DNA from: Oscillospiraceae bacterium
GTDB lineage: Bacteria; Bacillota; Clostridia; Oscillospirales; Acutalibacteraceae
Assembly (NCBI GenBank): GCA_029007475.1
Contig: JAQXHW010000034.1
Coordinates: forward strand, 1-11,838
Direction: 5' to 3'
Length of the DNA stretch: 11,838 nucleotides
Below, piece by piece: positions 1 to 5,801 of this stretch. Within the stretch, counting starts at the first letter, position 1. The number at the start of each line of letters is the position of its first letter. The position numbers and the translations under genes are program-made. The notes beneath the pieces are model-generated. The model saw only the letters and a list, made by a program, of their open reading frames with translations. It was not told the DNA's origin and made no database searches.

Positions 1-1210
1 CCTTGGCAATTCTGTGCTTTCTCTGCGGATTCAGAAGTTTCGGATTACTGCGTTCCTCTTTCGTCATCGACAATACAATTGCCTCTGTTCTGGCAAGCTG
101 CTTCTCATCGATCTGTCCGCTCAGATCTCCCATCTTGGCGCCCATGCCCGGAAGCATCCCCACAATGCTGGCAAGACCGCCCATTTTCTTCATCTGACGC
201 ATACTTTCCAGATAGTCGTCGAAGTCAAACTTCCCTTTCTTCATATGGGAAGCCATCTTCTTCTCTTTTTCCTCGTCAAACTCAGCCTGTGCTTTCTCGA
301 TCAGGGTAAGAATATCTCCCATGCCGAGAATCCGGTTCGCCATACGATCCGGATAGAACTGCTCCAGATCGGACAACTTCTCTCCCATACCTACATACAG
401 AATCGGTTTGCCGGTCACCGCCTTTACCGACAGTGCTGCACCGCCTCGGGTATCGCCGTCCATCTTCGTCAGAATCACTCCATCTATTCCAACCTTGGAA
501 TCGAATTCCTGCGCCACATTCACCGCATCCTGACCTGTCATGGCATCCACCACCAGCAAAGACTGATGGACATCCAGATTGGCCTTAATATCCTGTAATT
601 CTGCCATCATGTCCTCATCGATATGAAGGCGTCCGGCAGTATCCAGAATCACTACGTTATGTCCGTTTTTCTCCGCATAGGCTACCGCAGCGCGGGCGAT
701 ATCCGTTACCCGCTTCTGGTCTCCCATGGTGAAAACTTCCACTTCCTGCTTCTCACCGTTTACCTGCAACTGTTTGATTGCCGCAGGACGGTAGATATCA
801 CAGGCAACCAAGAGGGGTCTGTGATTCTGAGCCTTCAGCATTTTTGCCAGCTTACCTGCGTGGGTAGTTTTACCTGATCCCTGAAGACCGCAGAGCATGA
901 TAATCGTAGGAGGCTTTGAGGAAAACTCGATTCTGGCGGATTCACCGCCCATTAGACTTACAAGCTCCTCGTTTACTATCTTAATAACCATCTGAGCAGG
1001 AGTAAGGCTTTCCATAACCTTTTCGCCTACTGCGCGGTCGGTAACATTCTGAGTAAATTCCTTAGCTACCTTGTAGTTTACGTCAGCCTCAAGAAGCGCC
1101 ATACGCACCTCTCTCATAGCGGCTTTAACGTCGCTTTCGGAGAGCTTACCTTTATTTTTAAGGCGTTTGAATACGCCGGTAATTTTTTCGGAAAGGCTGT
1201 CAAAAGCCAT
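1..1210 (-). CDS. ffh: Signal recognition particle protein Ffh (SRP54 GTPase), C-terminus cut by window edge
   Basis: Ffh binds the signal sequence of nascent membrane and secreted proteins together with 4.5S/6S RNA and docks them to FtsY in a GTP-dependent cycle. My translation of the minus strand gives 403 residues with no stop. The N domain opens MAFDSLSEKI. The G domain has P-loop GLQGSGKT (about 108-115), DTAGR (190-194) and TKMD (248-251). The M domain includes LPGMG and ends at KHRIAK, about 45 residues short of the usual 440-450. The ATG lies 4 nt after the ylxM stop, with AGGAGG just upstream inside ylxM, so the two are probably translationally coupled. Odd: codon use changes sharply near residues 118-135 (about 806-860). 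Before it, Leu is CTT/CTC with no CTG in about 10 codons. After it, about 13 of 27 Leu codons are CTG and 5 of 7 Pro codons are CCG. The protein stays in frame and plausible throughout. Confidence 0.96.
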   Translation of the reverse strand, partial: MAFDSLSEKITGVFKRLKNKGKLSESDVKAAMREVRMALLEADVNYKVAKEFTQNVTDRAVGEKVMESLTPAQMVIKIVNEELVSLMGGESARIEFSSKPPTIIMLCGLQGSGKTTHAGKLAKMLKAQNHRPLLVACDIYRPAAIKQLQVNGEKQEVEVFTMGDQKRVTDIARAAVAYAEKNGHNVVILDTAGRLHIDEDMMAELQDIKANLDVHQSLLVVDAMTGQDAVNVAQEFDSKVGIDGVILTKMDGDTRGGAALSVKAVTGKPILYVGMGEKLSDLEQFYPDRMANRILGMGDILTLIEKAQAEFDEEKEKKMASHMKKGKFDFDDYLESMRQMKKMGGLASIVGMLPGMGAKMGDLSGQIDEKQLARTEAIVLSMTKEERSNPKLLNPQRKHRIAK

Positions 1211-1214
1211 TTGT

Positions 1215-1565
1215 TTACGCCTCCTGTTCGGTAATCTTATCAACCTCGTCAATTATAAGTCGGGCACAGATTTCAGGGTTTTTGCCGTGAGATAGACCTT
1301 CGGCAAGCTCACGAATTCGGGAAGCGCTCTCCCCTACCTGTTCAAACCTTTTGTAAAGCCCCAGCTTTTCTTCGTATTCATAAAGCTCAGCCTCGCTGCG
1401 TTTAACTAAATCCCTCACGCCCTGCCGGGTAATTCCCATAACCTCGGAAACCTCCGAGAGAGAAAGGTCGTCGTTATAATAGAGGGAAACAGCCTGATGC
1501 TGTTTTTCGCTAAGAAGCTGACCGTAAAAATCAAACAGCAGGGAGATTTCGATACTCTTATCCAC
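1215..1565 (-). CDS. ylxM: YlxM family SRP-associated helix-turn-helix protein (UPF0122)
   Basis: This 116-residue protein has a sigma-70 region-4-like helix-turn-helix at about residues 33-58 (LSLSEVSEVMGITRQGVRDL), preceded by the family pattern FDFYGQLLSEKQ. YlxM/p13 proteins are encoded directly before ffh in many Firmicutes and are thought to modulate the SRP system; the precise job is not settled. The start is a GTG at 1565-1563, chosen because GGGAGG lies 7-8 nt upstream and no in-frame ATG fits better. The stop is 4 nt before ffh, and the end of ylxM carries the ffh ribosome binding site, indicating one operon. Identification rests on motif, length and neighbour and is secure; the function is inferred from the family. 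Confidence 0.93.
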   Translation of the reverse strand: MDKSIEISLLFDFYGQLLSEKQHQAVSLYYNDDLSLSEVSEVMGITRQGVRDLVKRSEAELYEYEEKLGLYKRFEQVGESASRIRELAEGLSHGKNPEICARLIIDEVDKITEQEA

Positions 1566-1590
1566 GAAATCGACCTCCCAATCAGCAAGC

Positions 1591-1611
1591 TGTAAAGTTT
1601 TTTTCTTTACA
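1591..1611 (-). promoter_or_regulatory. 7-bp perfect hairpin or operator at the 5' end of the ylxM-ffh transcript
   Basis: TGTAAAG and CTTTACA flank a 7-nt homopolymer loop. The predicted transcription start of the promoter at 1620-1648 falls at about 1612-1614, so the hairpin would form the very first nucleotides of the mRNA. It could protect the 5' end from RNase attack or, as DNA, be an operator overlapping +1. The structure is seen directly; the function is inferred. Confidence 0.45.
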
Positions 1612-1619
1612 CCTCAGCA

Positions 1620-1648
1620 ATTATACTCCCGTCACCTCGTTTTGTCAA
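1620..1648 (-). promoter_or_regulatory. Sigma-A promoter of ylxM-ffh, perfect consensus
   Basis: Read on the minus strand, TTGACA (1648-1643) is separated by exactly 17 bp from TATAAT (1625-1620). Both hexamers match the housekeeping consensus at every base. It sits about 55 bp upstream of the ylxM GTG and points towards it. A/T runs further upstream (1673-1698) may act as an upstream activating element. Confidence 0.88.
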
Positions 1649-1837
1649 GCGATTATCAAATTTTCAGCAGTATTTTTTTAGTTATTTTTTTAGTTTTTGA
1701 GAAACCTATCCTCCGAGTTATTGAAAATGTTGACTCGTATTATGGCAAATGTTGAAAACTCAGGGGTTTTTATCGGCAAAGTTCACAAAATTACTCTCAG
1801 TTTGCACAATTTTTGAAAAGATTGATGATTTTTCAAT

Positions 1838-1864
1838 TTATCTATGATATAATACCATAGATAA
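1838..1864. promoter_or_regulatory. Perfect 9-bp inverted repeat (candidate operator) flanking the phoH -10 box
   Basis: TTATCTATG (1838-1846) and CATAGATAA (1856-1864) are exact reverse complements separated by 9 bp. The gap contains most of the TATAAT element, so a dimeric repressor bound here would block polymerase. The regulator is unknown and is not encoded in an obvious way in this window. Confidence 0.55.
1845..1853 (+). promoter_or_regulatory. Extended -10 promoter of phoH cluster
   Basis: TGA followed by TATAAT (1848-1853) forms an extended -10 element. A good -35 is lacking: TTGATG at 1822-1827 would need a 20-bp spacer. Transcription would start near 1860, giving a leader of about 28 nt before the proposed phoH start. 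Confidence 0.6.
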
Positions 1865-1887
1865 TATATGTATGGGAGAAATCAACT

Positions 1888-2859
1888 ACGGAACGTACTA
1901 TTAACATTGACAGAATGGAGCAGGCGGTGGCGCTTTTCGGCAGCTTCGACGAAAACATCAAGCTAATCGAAAAGGAGTATTCCGTTGCTGTTACAGGCAG
2001 AGAATCTGAGCTTAAAATCTCAGGCGACATAGAAAACGTGGACAAGGCAGGCAGGGTTATTGAGAGTCTGCTGCTTCTGATAAACCGAGGCGAGCCTCTT
2101 TCGGAGCAGAATATCCGCTACTGTATGTCCCTTGTTAACGAAGGCTCAAGTGAGAAAATCGAGTCCTTAGCAGGCGATTGCATCTGCATCACCTCAAAGG
2201 GTAAGCCCATAAAGCCCAAAACCCTGGGTCAGAAAAAATATTGCAACTGTATTGCGGAAAATACAATTACCATAGGCGTCGGTCCTGCAGGAACAGGTAA
2301 AACCTATCTGGCGGTTGCCATGGCAGTCACCGCCTTCAGGGCAAAACAGGTTAACCGAATCATACTTACACGTCCTGCCGTAGAAGCAGGCGAAAAATTA
2401 GGCTTCTTGCCAGGCGATTTACAGAGCAAGGTTGACCCCTATCTCAGACCGCTTTATGACGCTCTCTTTGATATGTTAGGCGCCGAAACCTACCAAAAAT
2501 ACGTTGAACGCGGAAATATAGAGGTTGCCCCTCTTGCCTACATGAGAGGCCGTACCCTTGACGACAGCTTCATCATTTTAGACGAGGCTCAAAACACCAC
2601 CACCGAGCAAATGAAGATGTTTTTGACACGTTTGGGCTTCAACTCAAAAATGGTTATCACAGGCGATATAACTCAAATTGACTTACCAAACGGCGCTCGC
2701 TCCGGACTTAAAGAATGTATCAAAATCCTCAAAGGGATTGACGATATCGCAAGCTGCACCTTCAGCGAAAAAGATGTTGTAAGACACAGGCTTGTTCAGG
2801 ATATTATTAAGGCATACGCAAAACTGGAAGAAAGCAGGAATAGATATGACAAAAGATAA
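1888..2859 (+). CDS. phoH: PhoH-like P-loop ATPase/RNA helicase-type protein; probable ACG start
   Basis: This is a cytoplasmic PhoH/YlaK-type ATPase that sits next to ybeY and era in most bacteria and is linked to RNA metabolism; its exact substrate is unsettled. Walker A GPAGTGKT is at about residues 132-139 and Walker B ILDEAQN near 230-236, followed by MVITGDITQIDLP. Length is 323 residues from 1888 or 314 from the first ATG at 1915. The upstream start is preferred because GGGAG (1874-1878) precedes 1888 by 9 nt, because ATG 1915 has no Shine-Dalgarno, and because residues from 1891 (ERTINIDRMEQAVALFG) resemble the N-terminus of family members as I remember it. No in-frame ATG, GTG or TTG lies between the stop at 1858 and 1915. 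The safe alternative start is 1915. The end overlaps ybeY by 14 nt. Confidence 0.93.
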   Translation, partial: TERTINIDRMEQAVALFGSFDENIKLIEKEYSVAVTGRESELKISGDIENVDKAGRVIESLLLLINRGEPLSEQNIRYCMSLVNEGSSEKIESLAGDCICITSKGKPIKPKTLGQKKYCNCIAENTITIGVGPAGTGKTYLAVAMAVTAFRAKQVNRIILTRPAVEAGEKLGFLPGDLQSKVDPYLRPLYDALFDMLGAETYQKYVERGNIEVAPLAYMRGRTLDDSFIILDEAQNTTTEQMKMFLTRLGFNSKMVITGDITQIDLPNGARSGLKECIKILKGIDDIASCTFSEKDVVRHRLVQDIIKAYAKLEESRNRYDKR

Positions 2860-3349
2860 GGTAAAGGTAATTATCACAAACAGACAGAAGGACGTTACAA
2901 TCCCCACGGGATTGAGGCTCTTGGTTCGCCGCTGCTGTACCGCCGTGCTTCAGATGGAAAACTTCAAAGGATCTGCCGAGGTAAGCGTTTCCTTCGTAAA
3001 TAATGCTCAGATTAAGGAGCTAAACGCTCAGTACAGAAACAAGGATATCGAAACCGACGTGCTCTCCTTTGTTATGAGTGAGGACGGCAAATACGACCTT
3101 GACCCCGTAACGGGAGCTCAGATATTAGGCGACGTTGTAATCTCTATGGAGAAAGCAGTTGAGCAGGCTGACATCTACGGTCACTCTCTGCAGCGTGAGG
3201 TAGGCTATCTTACCTGTCACAGCGTTCTCCACCTCTTAGGCTACGACCACGAGGACAACATGGAGAGGGTTCGTATGAGAGAAAAGGAAGAGGCAGTTAT
3301 GGATATGTTAGGACTTCCCGCTTCCTCCAGCTACGTTATAGAGGATTAA
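2846..3349 (+). CDS. ybeY: YbeY endoribonuclease / rRNA maturation factor
   Basis: YbeY is a zinc metalloenzyme needed for 16S rRNA 3'-end maturation and 70S ribosome quality control. The 167-residue protein carries the signature HxxxHxxGYDH at H125, H129 and H135, the three predicted zinc ligands, plus the family segments NxxYRNKDxxTDVLSF and LGDVVIS. The start at 2846 is preferred over an in-frame ATG at 2792, which would add 18 residues unrelated to the family and lie deep inside phoH. AGGA lies 6-7 nt upstream of 2846. It overlaps the phoH end by 14 nt and is followed 1 nt later by dgkA, so it belongs to a tightly coupled operon. Confidence 0.96.
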   Translation: MTKDKVKVIITNRQKDVTIPTGLRLLVRRCCTAVLQMENFKGSAEVSVSFVNNAQIKELNAQYRNKDIETDVLSFVMSEDGKYDLDPVTGAQILGDVVISMEKAVEQADIYGHSLQREVGYLTCHSVLHLLGYDHEDNMERVRMREKEEAVMDMLGLPASSSYVIED

Positions 3350-3350
3350 A

Positions 3351-3809
3351 ATGAAAGAGCTGAGAAGATTTAAGTATGCTCTCGAGGGAATTTTTACCGC
3401 TGTAAAAACCGAATCTCATTTTCGGTTTCATTTAGTGGCGGCCTTCTACGTTTTCCTCTTTGCATATTTAGGCGACTTCAGCATTACCGAGTGGTGCGTA
3501 CTTCTTATAACCGTAGGCTCAGTTTTGGCTTTAGAGCTTGTAAACACAGCCTTTGAAAGTCTTTGCGACCTGTACTCGAAGGAGCAAAACCCACTAATAA
3601 AGCGGATTAAAGACATAGCAGCCGGTGCTGTGCTCATATTTGCCTTTTGCGCCGCCGCTGTTGCCGTTTTCCTTTTCCTCTCAACGGGAAAGCTCCAAAG
3701 CGGAATAATGCGGATTTACCAAAATCCCCTTTGGTTTATACCCTTGGGCTTGTCCGCAGCAGGCTCGGTAATATTCATTATATTTCCCAAAAAGAACAAA
3801 CATAAATAA
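3351..3809 (+). CDS. dgkA: Diacylglycerol kinase family membrane protein (likely undecaprenol kinase)
   Basis: This small integral-membrane kinase phosphorylates diacylglycerol or, in Gram-positive bacteria, mainly undecaprenol for cell-wall carrier recycling. Family residues are present: E21 in KTESHFRFH, the ALELVNTAFESLCDL segment with E62, N65, E69 and D73, and IKDIAAGAVL with K87 and D88. Three family membrane helices lie at about 26-40, 47-66 and 89-111. A further hydrophobic segment at about 126-145 (NPLWFIPLGLSAAG onward) precedes a basic tail and makes the protein 152 residues, longer than the usual 120-130. The ATG follows the ybeY stop by 1 nt, with GAGGAT upstream. Substrate choice is inferred from phylum. 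The product name is secure at family level. Confidence 0.93.
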   Translation: MKELRRFKYALEGIFTAVKTESHFRFHLVAAFYVFLFAYLGDFSITEWCVLLITVGSVLALELVNTAFESLCDLYSKEQNPLIKRIKDIAAGAVLIFAFCAAAVAVFLFLSTGKLQSGIMRIYQNPLWFIPLGLSAAGSVIFIIFPKKNKHK

Positions 3810-3818
3810 AAAACTCTC

Positions 3819-3846
3819 CGTCACACCGGTAAAGCTCGGTGTGACG
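3819..3846. terminator. 10-bp perfect hairpin between dgkA and era, no T tract on the gene strand
   Basis: CGTCACACCG (3819-3828) pairs exactly with CGGTGTGACG (3837-3846) around an 8-nt loop. On the plus strand it is followed by TTGTAGATT rather than a T run, so it is a poor intrinsic terminator for dgkA. On the minus strand it is followed by GAGAGTTTTTTATTT, a proper terminator shape, yet no minus-strand gene ends here. It could be an mRNA 3'-end stabiliser, a partial attenuator before era, or a terminator for antisense transcription. Confidence 0.55.
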
Positions 3847-3883
3847 TTGTAGATTATAGGGCTTATGTCCCGAAAGGAAAAAT

Positions 3884-4792
3884 ATGGACTATAAAGAACT
3901 TTCAGCTTTTATCACTATTGTCGGCAGACCCAATGTCGGTAAATCATCAATTCTCAACAGAATTTTGGGAGAGAAAATCGCCATTGTCACAAACAAACCC
4001 CAGACCACCCGCACAAGGATTATGGGAGTTTTGACCGAGGGTGAGTATCAGCTTGTCTTCACCGACACCCCCGGTATGCACAAGCCTCGCACAGCCTTGG
4101 GCAAATACATGGTCAAGAGCGTTACCGAATCAGTCAGCGGTGCCGACGGCGCACTCTTAGTTGTTGACGCTACCGAGGAAATCTCCGACACGGAGAGAAG
4201 TCTTTTAGAGAGAATCAATGCTCAGAAAATCCCCTGTGTGCTGGCTATCAACAAGATAGATATTGTAAAAGAAAAATCAGAGCTCATGAAACTCATCTTG
4301 GAGTACTCTCAGCTTTGCGATTTCTCCGCAGTAGTACCCGTGAGCGCTAAAAAAGGCGAGGGTATGGAGGAACTAAAAGACGAGCTCAAAAAGCTCTGTC
4401 AGGAGGGCGGTCACTTTTTCGATGCAGACACCCTCACCGACCAGCCTGAGAGACAGCTTGCCGCAGAACAGCTAAGAGAAAAACTTCTCCTGTTTCTCGA
4501 CAAGGAAATCCCCCACGGCACAGCCGTCGTTATTGAAAAAATGAAGCAGAGGGAAAACGGAACTCTTGATATCGACGCCACAATCTACTGCGAGCGCGAC
4601 TCTCACAAGGGAATTATAATAGGCAAGGGCGGCAGTATGCTGAAGAAAATCTCCTCAAAGGCAAGAGAGGACATGGAGAGCTTCTTTGAATGTAAGGTAA
4701 ATCTTCAAACCTGGGTAAAGGTTAAGGAGGACTGGAGAAACCGCGACGGACTCCTTAAAAATTTCGGCTTCGACAGCTCGGATTTCGAGTGA
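3884..4792 (+). CDS. era: GTPase Era, 16S rRNA-binding ribosome assembly factor
   Basis: Era binds the 3' end of 16S rRNA near the anti-Shine-Dalgarno sequence and assists 30S maturation. The 302-residue protein has G1 GRPNVGKS (14-21), the switch I threonines QTTRTR near 40-45, G3 DTPG (61-64), G4 NKID (123-126) and G5 SAKKG (154-158). The C-terminal KH domain carries IIGKGGSMLKKI (about 245-256). Length is normal for the family. The ATG at 3884 has AAAGGA about 6 nt upstream. It lies 74 nt after dgkA, separated by the hairpin at 3819-3846. Its place in the phoH-ybeY-dgkA-era-recO order supports the assignment. Confidence 0.98.
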   Translation: MDYKELSAFITIVGRPNVGKSSILNRILGEKIAIVTNKPQTTRTRIMGVLTEGEYQLVFTDTPGMHKPRTALGKYMVKSVTESVSGADGALLVVDATEEISDTERSLLERINAQKIPCVLAINKIDIVKEKSELMKLILEYSQLCDFSAVVPVSAKKGEGMEELKDELKKLCQEGGHFFDADTLTDQPERQLAAEQLREKLLLFLDKEIPHGTAVVIEKMKQRENGTLDIDATIYCERDSHKGIIIGKGGSMLKKISSKAREDMESFFECKVNLQTWVKVKEDWRNRDGLLKNFGFDSSDFE

Positions 4793-4826
4793 TTCTCCTT
4801 TGACATTTCCCGTAGCAAGACCGTAA

Positions 4827-4865
4827 AACAGAGATTTCTAAAAGGCTTCTTCTGTTAATTTTTAA
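4827..4865 (+). terminator. Weak candidate terminator after era
   Basis: AACAGA (4827-4832) can pair with TCTGTT (4851-4856) across an 18-nt loop, followed by AATTTTTAAC. The stem is only 6 bp and the loop long, so any termination is probably partial. Listed because it separates era from a possible new transcription unit at yqzL. Confidence 0.3.
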
Positions 4866-4887
4866 CATCTACAAATTACCCCCTATA

Positions 4888-4925
4888 TCACCCCGAACGT
4901 AAGCTATACTTTTATTGCGGGGTGA
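4888..4925 (+). promoter_or_regulatory. Inverted repeat that would mask the yqzL ribosome binding site
   Basis: TCACCCCG (4888-4895) and CGGGGTGA (4918-4925) are exact complements 22 nt apart. The right arm is the Shine-Dalgarno sequence GGGGTGA of yqzL, so in RNA the hairpin would hide it. A -10-like TATACT (4905-4910) lies in the loop without a convincing -35. If transcription starts there, the left arm would be absent from the mRNA and the site open. This is a direct observation; regulation is inferred. Confidence 0.45.
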
Positions 4926-4931
4926 AGCAAA

Positions 4932-5090
4932 ATGAACGAACAAGACGCTTGGAAAGCATTTACATTAACAGGCAGCGTTTTTGACTACCTGAAGTACAAA
5001 AACATTGCGGAAAATAAAACCGAAACAAAAGAAAAAGAAAATGAAAACAAAAACACAGGGACTTGTACTCAAACAACAGAATATAGGTGA
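4932..5090 (+). CDS. yqzL: YqzL-like small protein
   Basis: This is a 52-residue ORF. Its N-terminal half contains AWKAFTLTGSVFDYLKYK (residues 6-23), the W-x-x-F-x-x-TG-x-x-x-x-YL-x-YK pattern of the short YqzL family, which in Firmicutes lies between era and recO exactly as here. The role of the family is unknown. The ATG has GGGGTGA 6-7 nt upstream. Residues 27-52 are a low-complexity K/E/N/T-rich tail that reads 50 nt into recO in another frame, and this part is probably shaped by the overlap. Recognition is from the motif and the position, without a search. Confidence 0.82.
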   Translation: MNEQDAWKAFTLTGSVFDYLKYKNIAENKTETKEKENENKNTGTCTQTTEYR

Positions 5091-5790
5091 GCAGGATAAG
5101 TTAGTCACTGTTTTAACCTCAGATTTTGGGGTTGTGAGGGCCTTTGCACGAGGTGCTAAAAACATCAAAAGCTCAAAAAGCTCTGCAACGGATATTCTCT
5201 GCTTTTCCGAATTTTCAATTTACGAGAGCAGGGATAAATACATTATCGACGACGCTCAGGTTAAAGAGGTTTTCTTTTCCCTGCGCTCTGACGTTGAAAG
5301 GGTTGCTCTTGCACAGTATTTCTGCGAGTTAGCCTCAACGGTTTGCCCCGAGGGGCAAAGCGCTGAGGCTCAGCTTTCCCTGATTCTCAACGGACTATAT
5401 CTTCTCTCAAAGGGAGAAAAGCCACAGGAGCTTATTAAAGCCTGCGTAGAGCTTAGGCTTCTCTCGCTCTCCGGCTATATGCCCGACCTTATAATGTGCC
5501 GAGAATGCGGAGAGTACACCGCTCCCCTTATGTACTTTGTCCTAAAGGGCGGCAAAATTATGTGCGAAAAGTGCTTTTCAAAAAAGCCTCAGAGCACGGC
5601 TATCCCCTTAGATGAAACCCTGCTTACCGCACTCAGACACATTGTTTTTTCCGAGGATAAAAAGGTTTTCGCCTTTAGTATTCCCGAAAAATCTCTCGCC
5701 CAGCTTTCATATATTACCGAAAGCTACGCTTTGGGAGTTCTTGAAAAAGACCTCAAAACCCTACATTTTTACAAAATCATAAAATCATAA
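5041..5790 (+). CDS. recO: DNA repair protein RecO
   Basis: RecO anneals single strands and helps RecR load RecA on SSB-coated DNA in the RecFOR recombination pathway. This 249-residue protein has the N-terminal OB-fold signature TQGLVLKQQNIGEQDKLVTV with the downstream ARGAKN, a helical middle, and a zinc-finger pair CREC (C153, C156) and CEKC (C175, C178). The start at 5041 gives MKTKTQGLVL, matching the family N-terminus. A TTG at 5005 would add a lysine-rich extension and has no Shine-Dalgarno. The region before 5041 is A-rich with only a weak ribosome binding site, and the start lies inside yqzL, so translational coupling to yqzL is likely. MutS2 follows after 11 nt. Confidence 0.96.
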   Translation: MKTKTQGLVLKQQNIGEQDKLVTVLTSDFGVVRAFARGAKNIKSSKSSATDILCFSEFSIYESRDKYIIDDAQVKEVFFSLRSDVERVALAQYFCELASTVCPEGQSAEAQLSLILNGLYLLSKGEKPQELIKACVELRLLSLSGYMPDLIMCRECGEYTAPLMYFVLKGGKIMCEKCFSKKPQSTAIPLDETLLTALRHIVFSEDKKVFAFSIPEKSLAQLSYITESYALGVLEKDLKTLHFYKIIKS

Positions 5791-5801
5791 GGTACATAAA
5801 T

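Larger units (their letters stand above)
1566..1887. other. Divergent intergenic control region between ylxM and phoH
   Basis: This 322-bp gene-free stretch is AT-rich and has no convincing small ORF. From left to right it holds the ylxM leader hairpin and promoter, a block of T runs (1673-1679, 1685-1691, 1694-1698) spaced about one helical turn apart, an unassigned segment 1700-1810, then two abutting inverted repeats (1813-1836 and 1838-1864) and the phoH -10 box. The T runs are A-tracts on the ylxM strand, at roughly -60 to -85 from that start. They could bend DNA or contact RNA polymerase, which is inference. Confidence 0.6.

Noticed and set aside
14..598. Long plus-strand open frame of 194 codons
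   Set aside because: It lies wholly antisense to ffh, whose minus-strand translation is a textbook SRP54 sequence; the frame is a by-product of codon bias and resembles no family.
623..877. Plus-strand open frame of 84 codons
   Set aside because: Antisense to the ffh G domain (P-loop to DTAGR region); no Shine-Dalgarno and no recognisable protein.
1721..1743. TTGAAA and TATTAT as an additional plus-strand promoter
   Set aside because: The spacer is only 11 bp, too short for a sigma-A promoter; the AT-rich context makes such hexamers common.
1872..1904. Ten-codon open frame starting at the phoH ribosome binding site, possible leader peptide
   Set aside because: Its ATG overlaps the GGGAG element and has no Shine-Dalgarno of its own; there is no regulatory codon run, so it is likely chance.
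2792..2845. Upstream in-frame ATG for ybeY
   Set aside because: It would add 18 residues inside phoH with no family match; ATG 2846 has a ribosome binding site and gives the normal length.
5005..5040. TTG start adding a lysine-rich extension to RecO
   Set aside because: No Shine-Dalgarno, sits inside yqzL, and RecO proteins begin close to the MKTKTQGLVL point.
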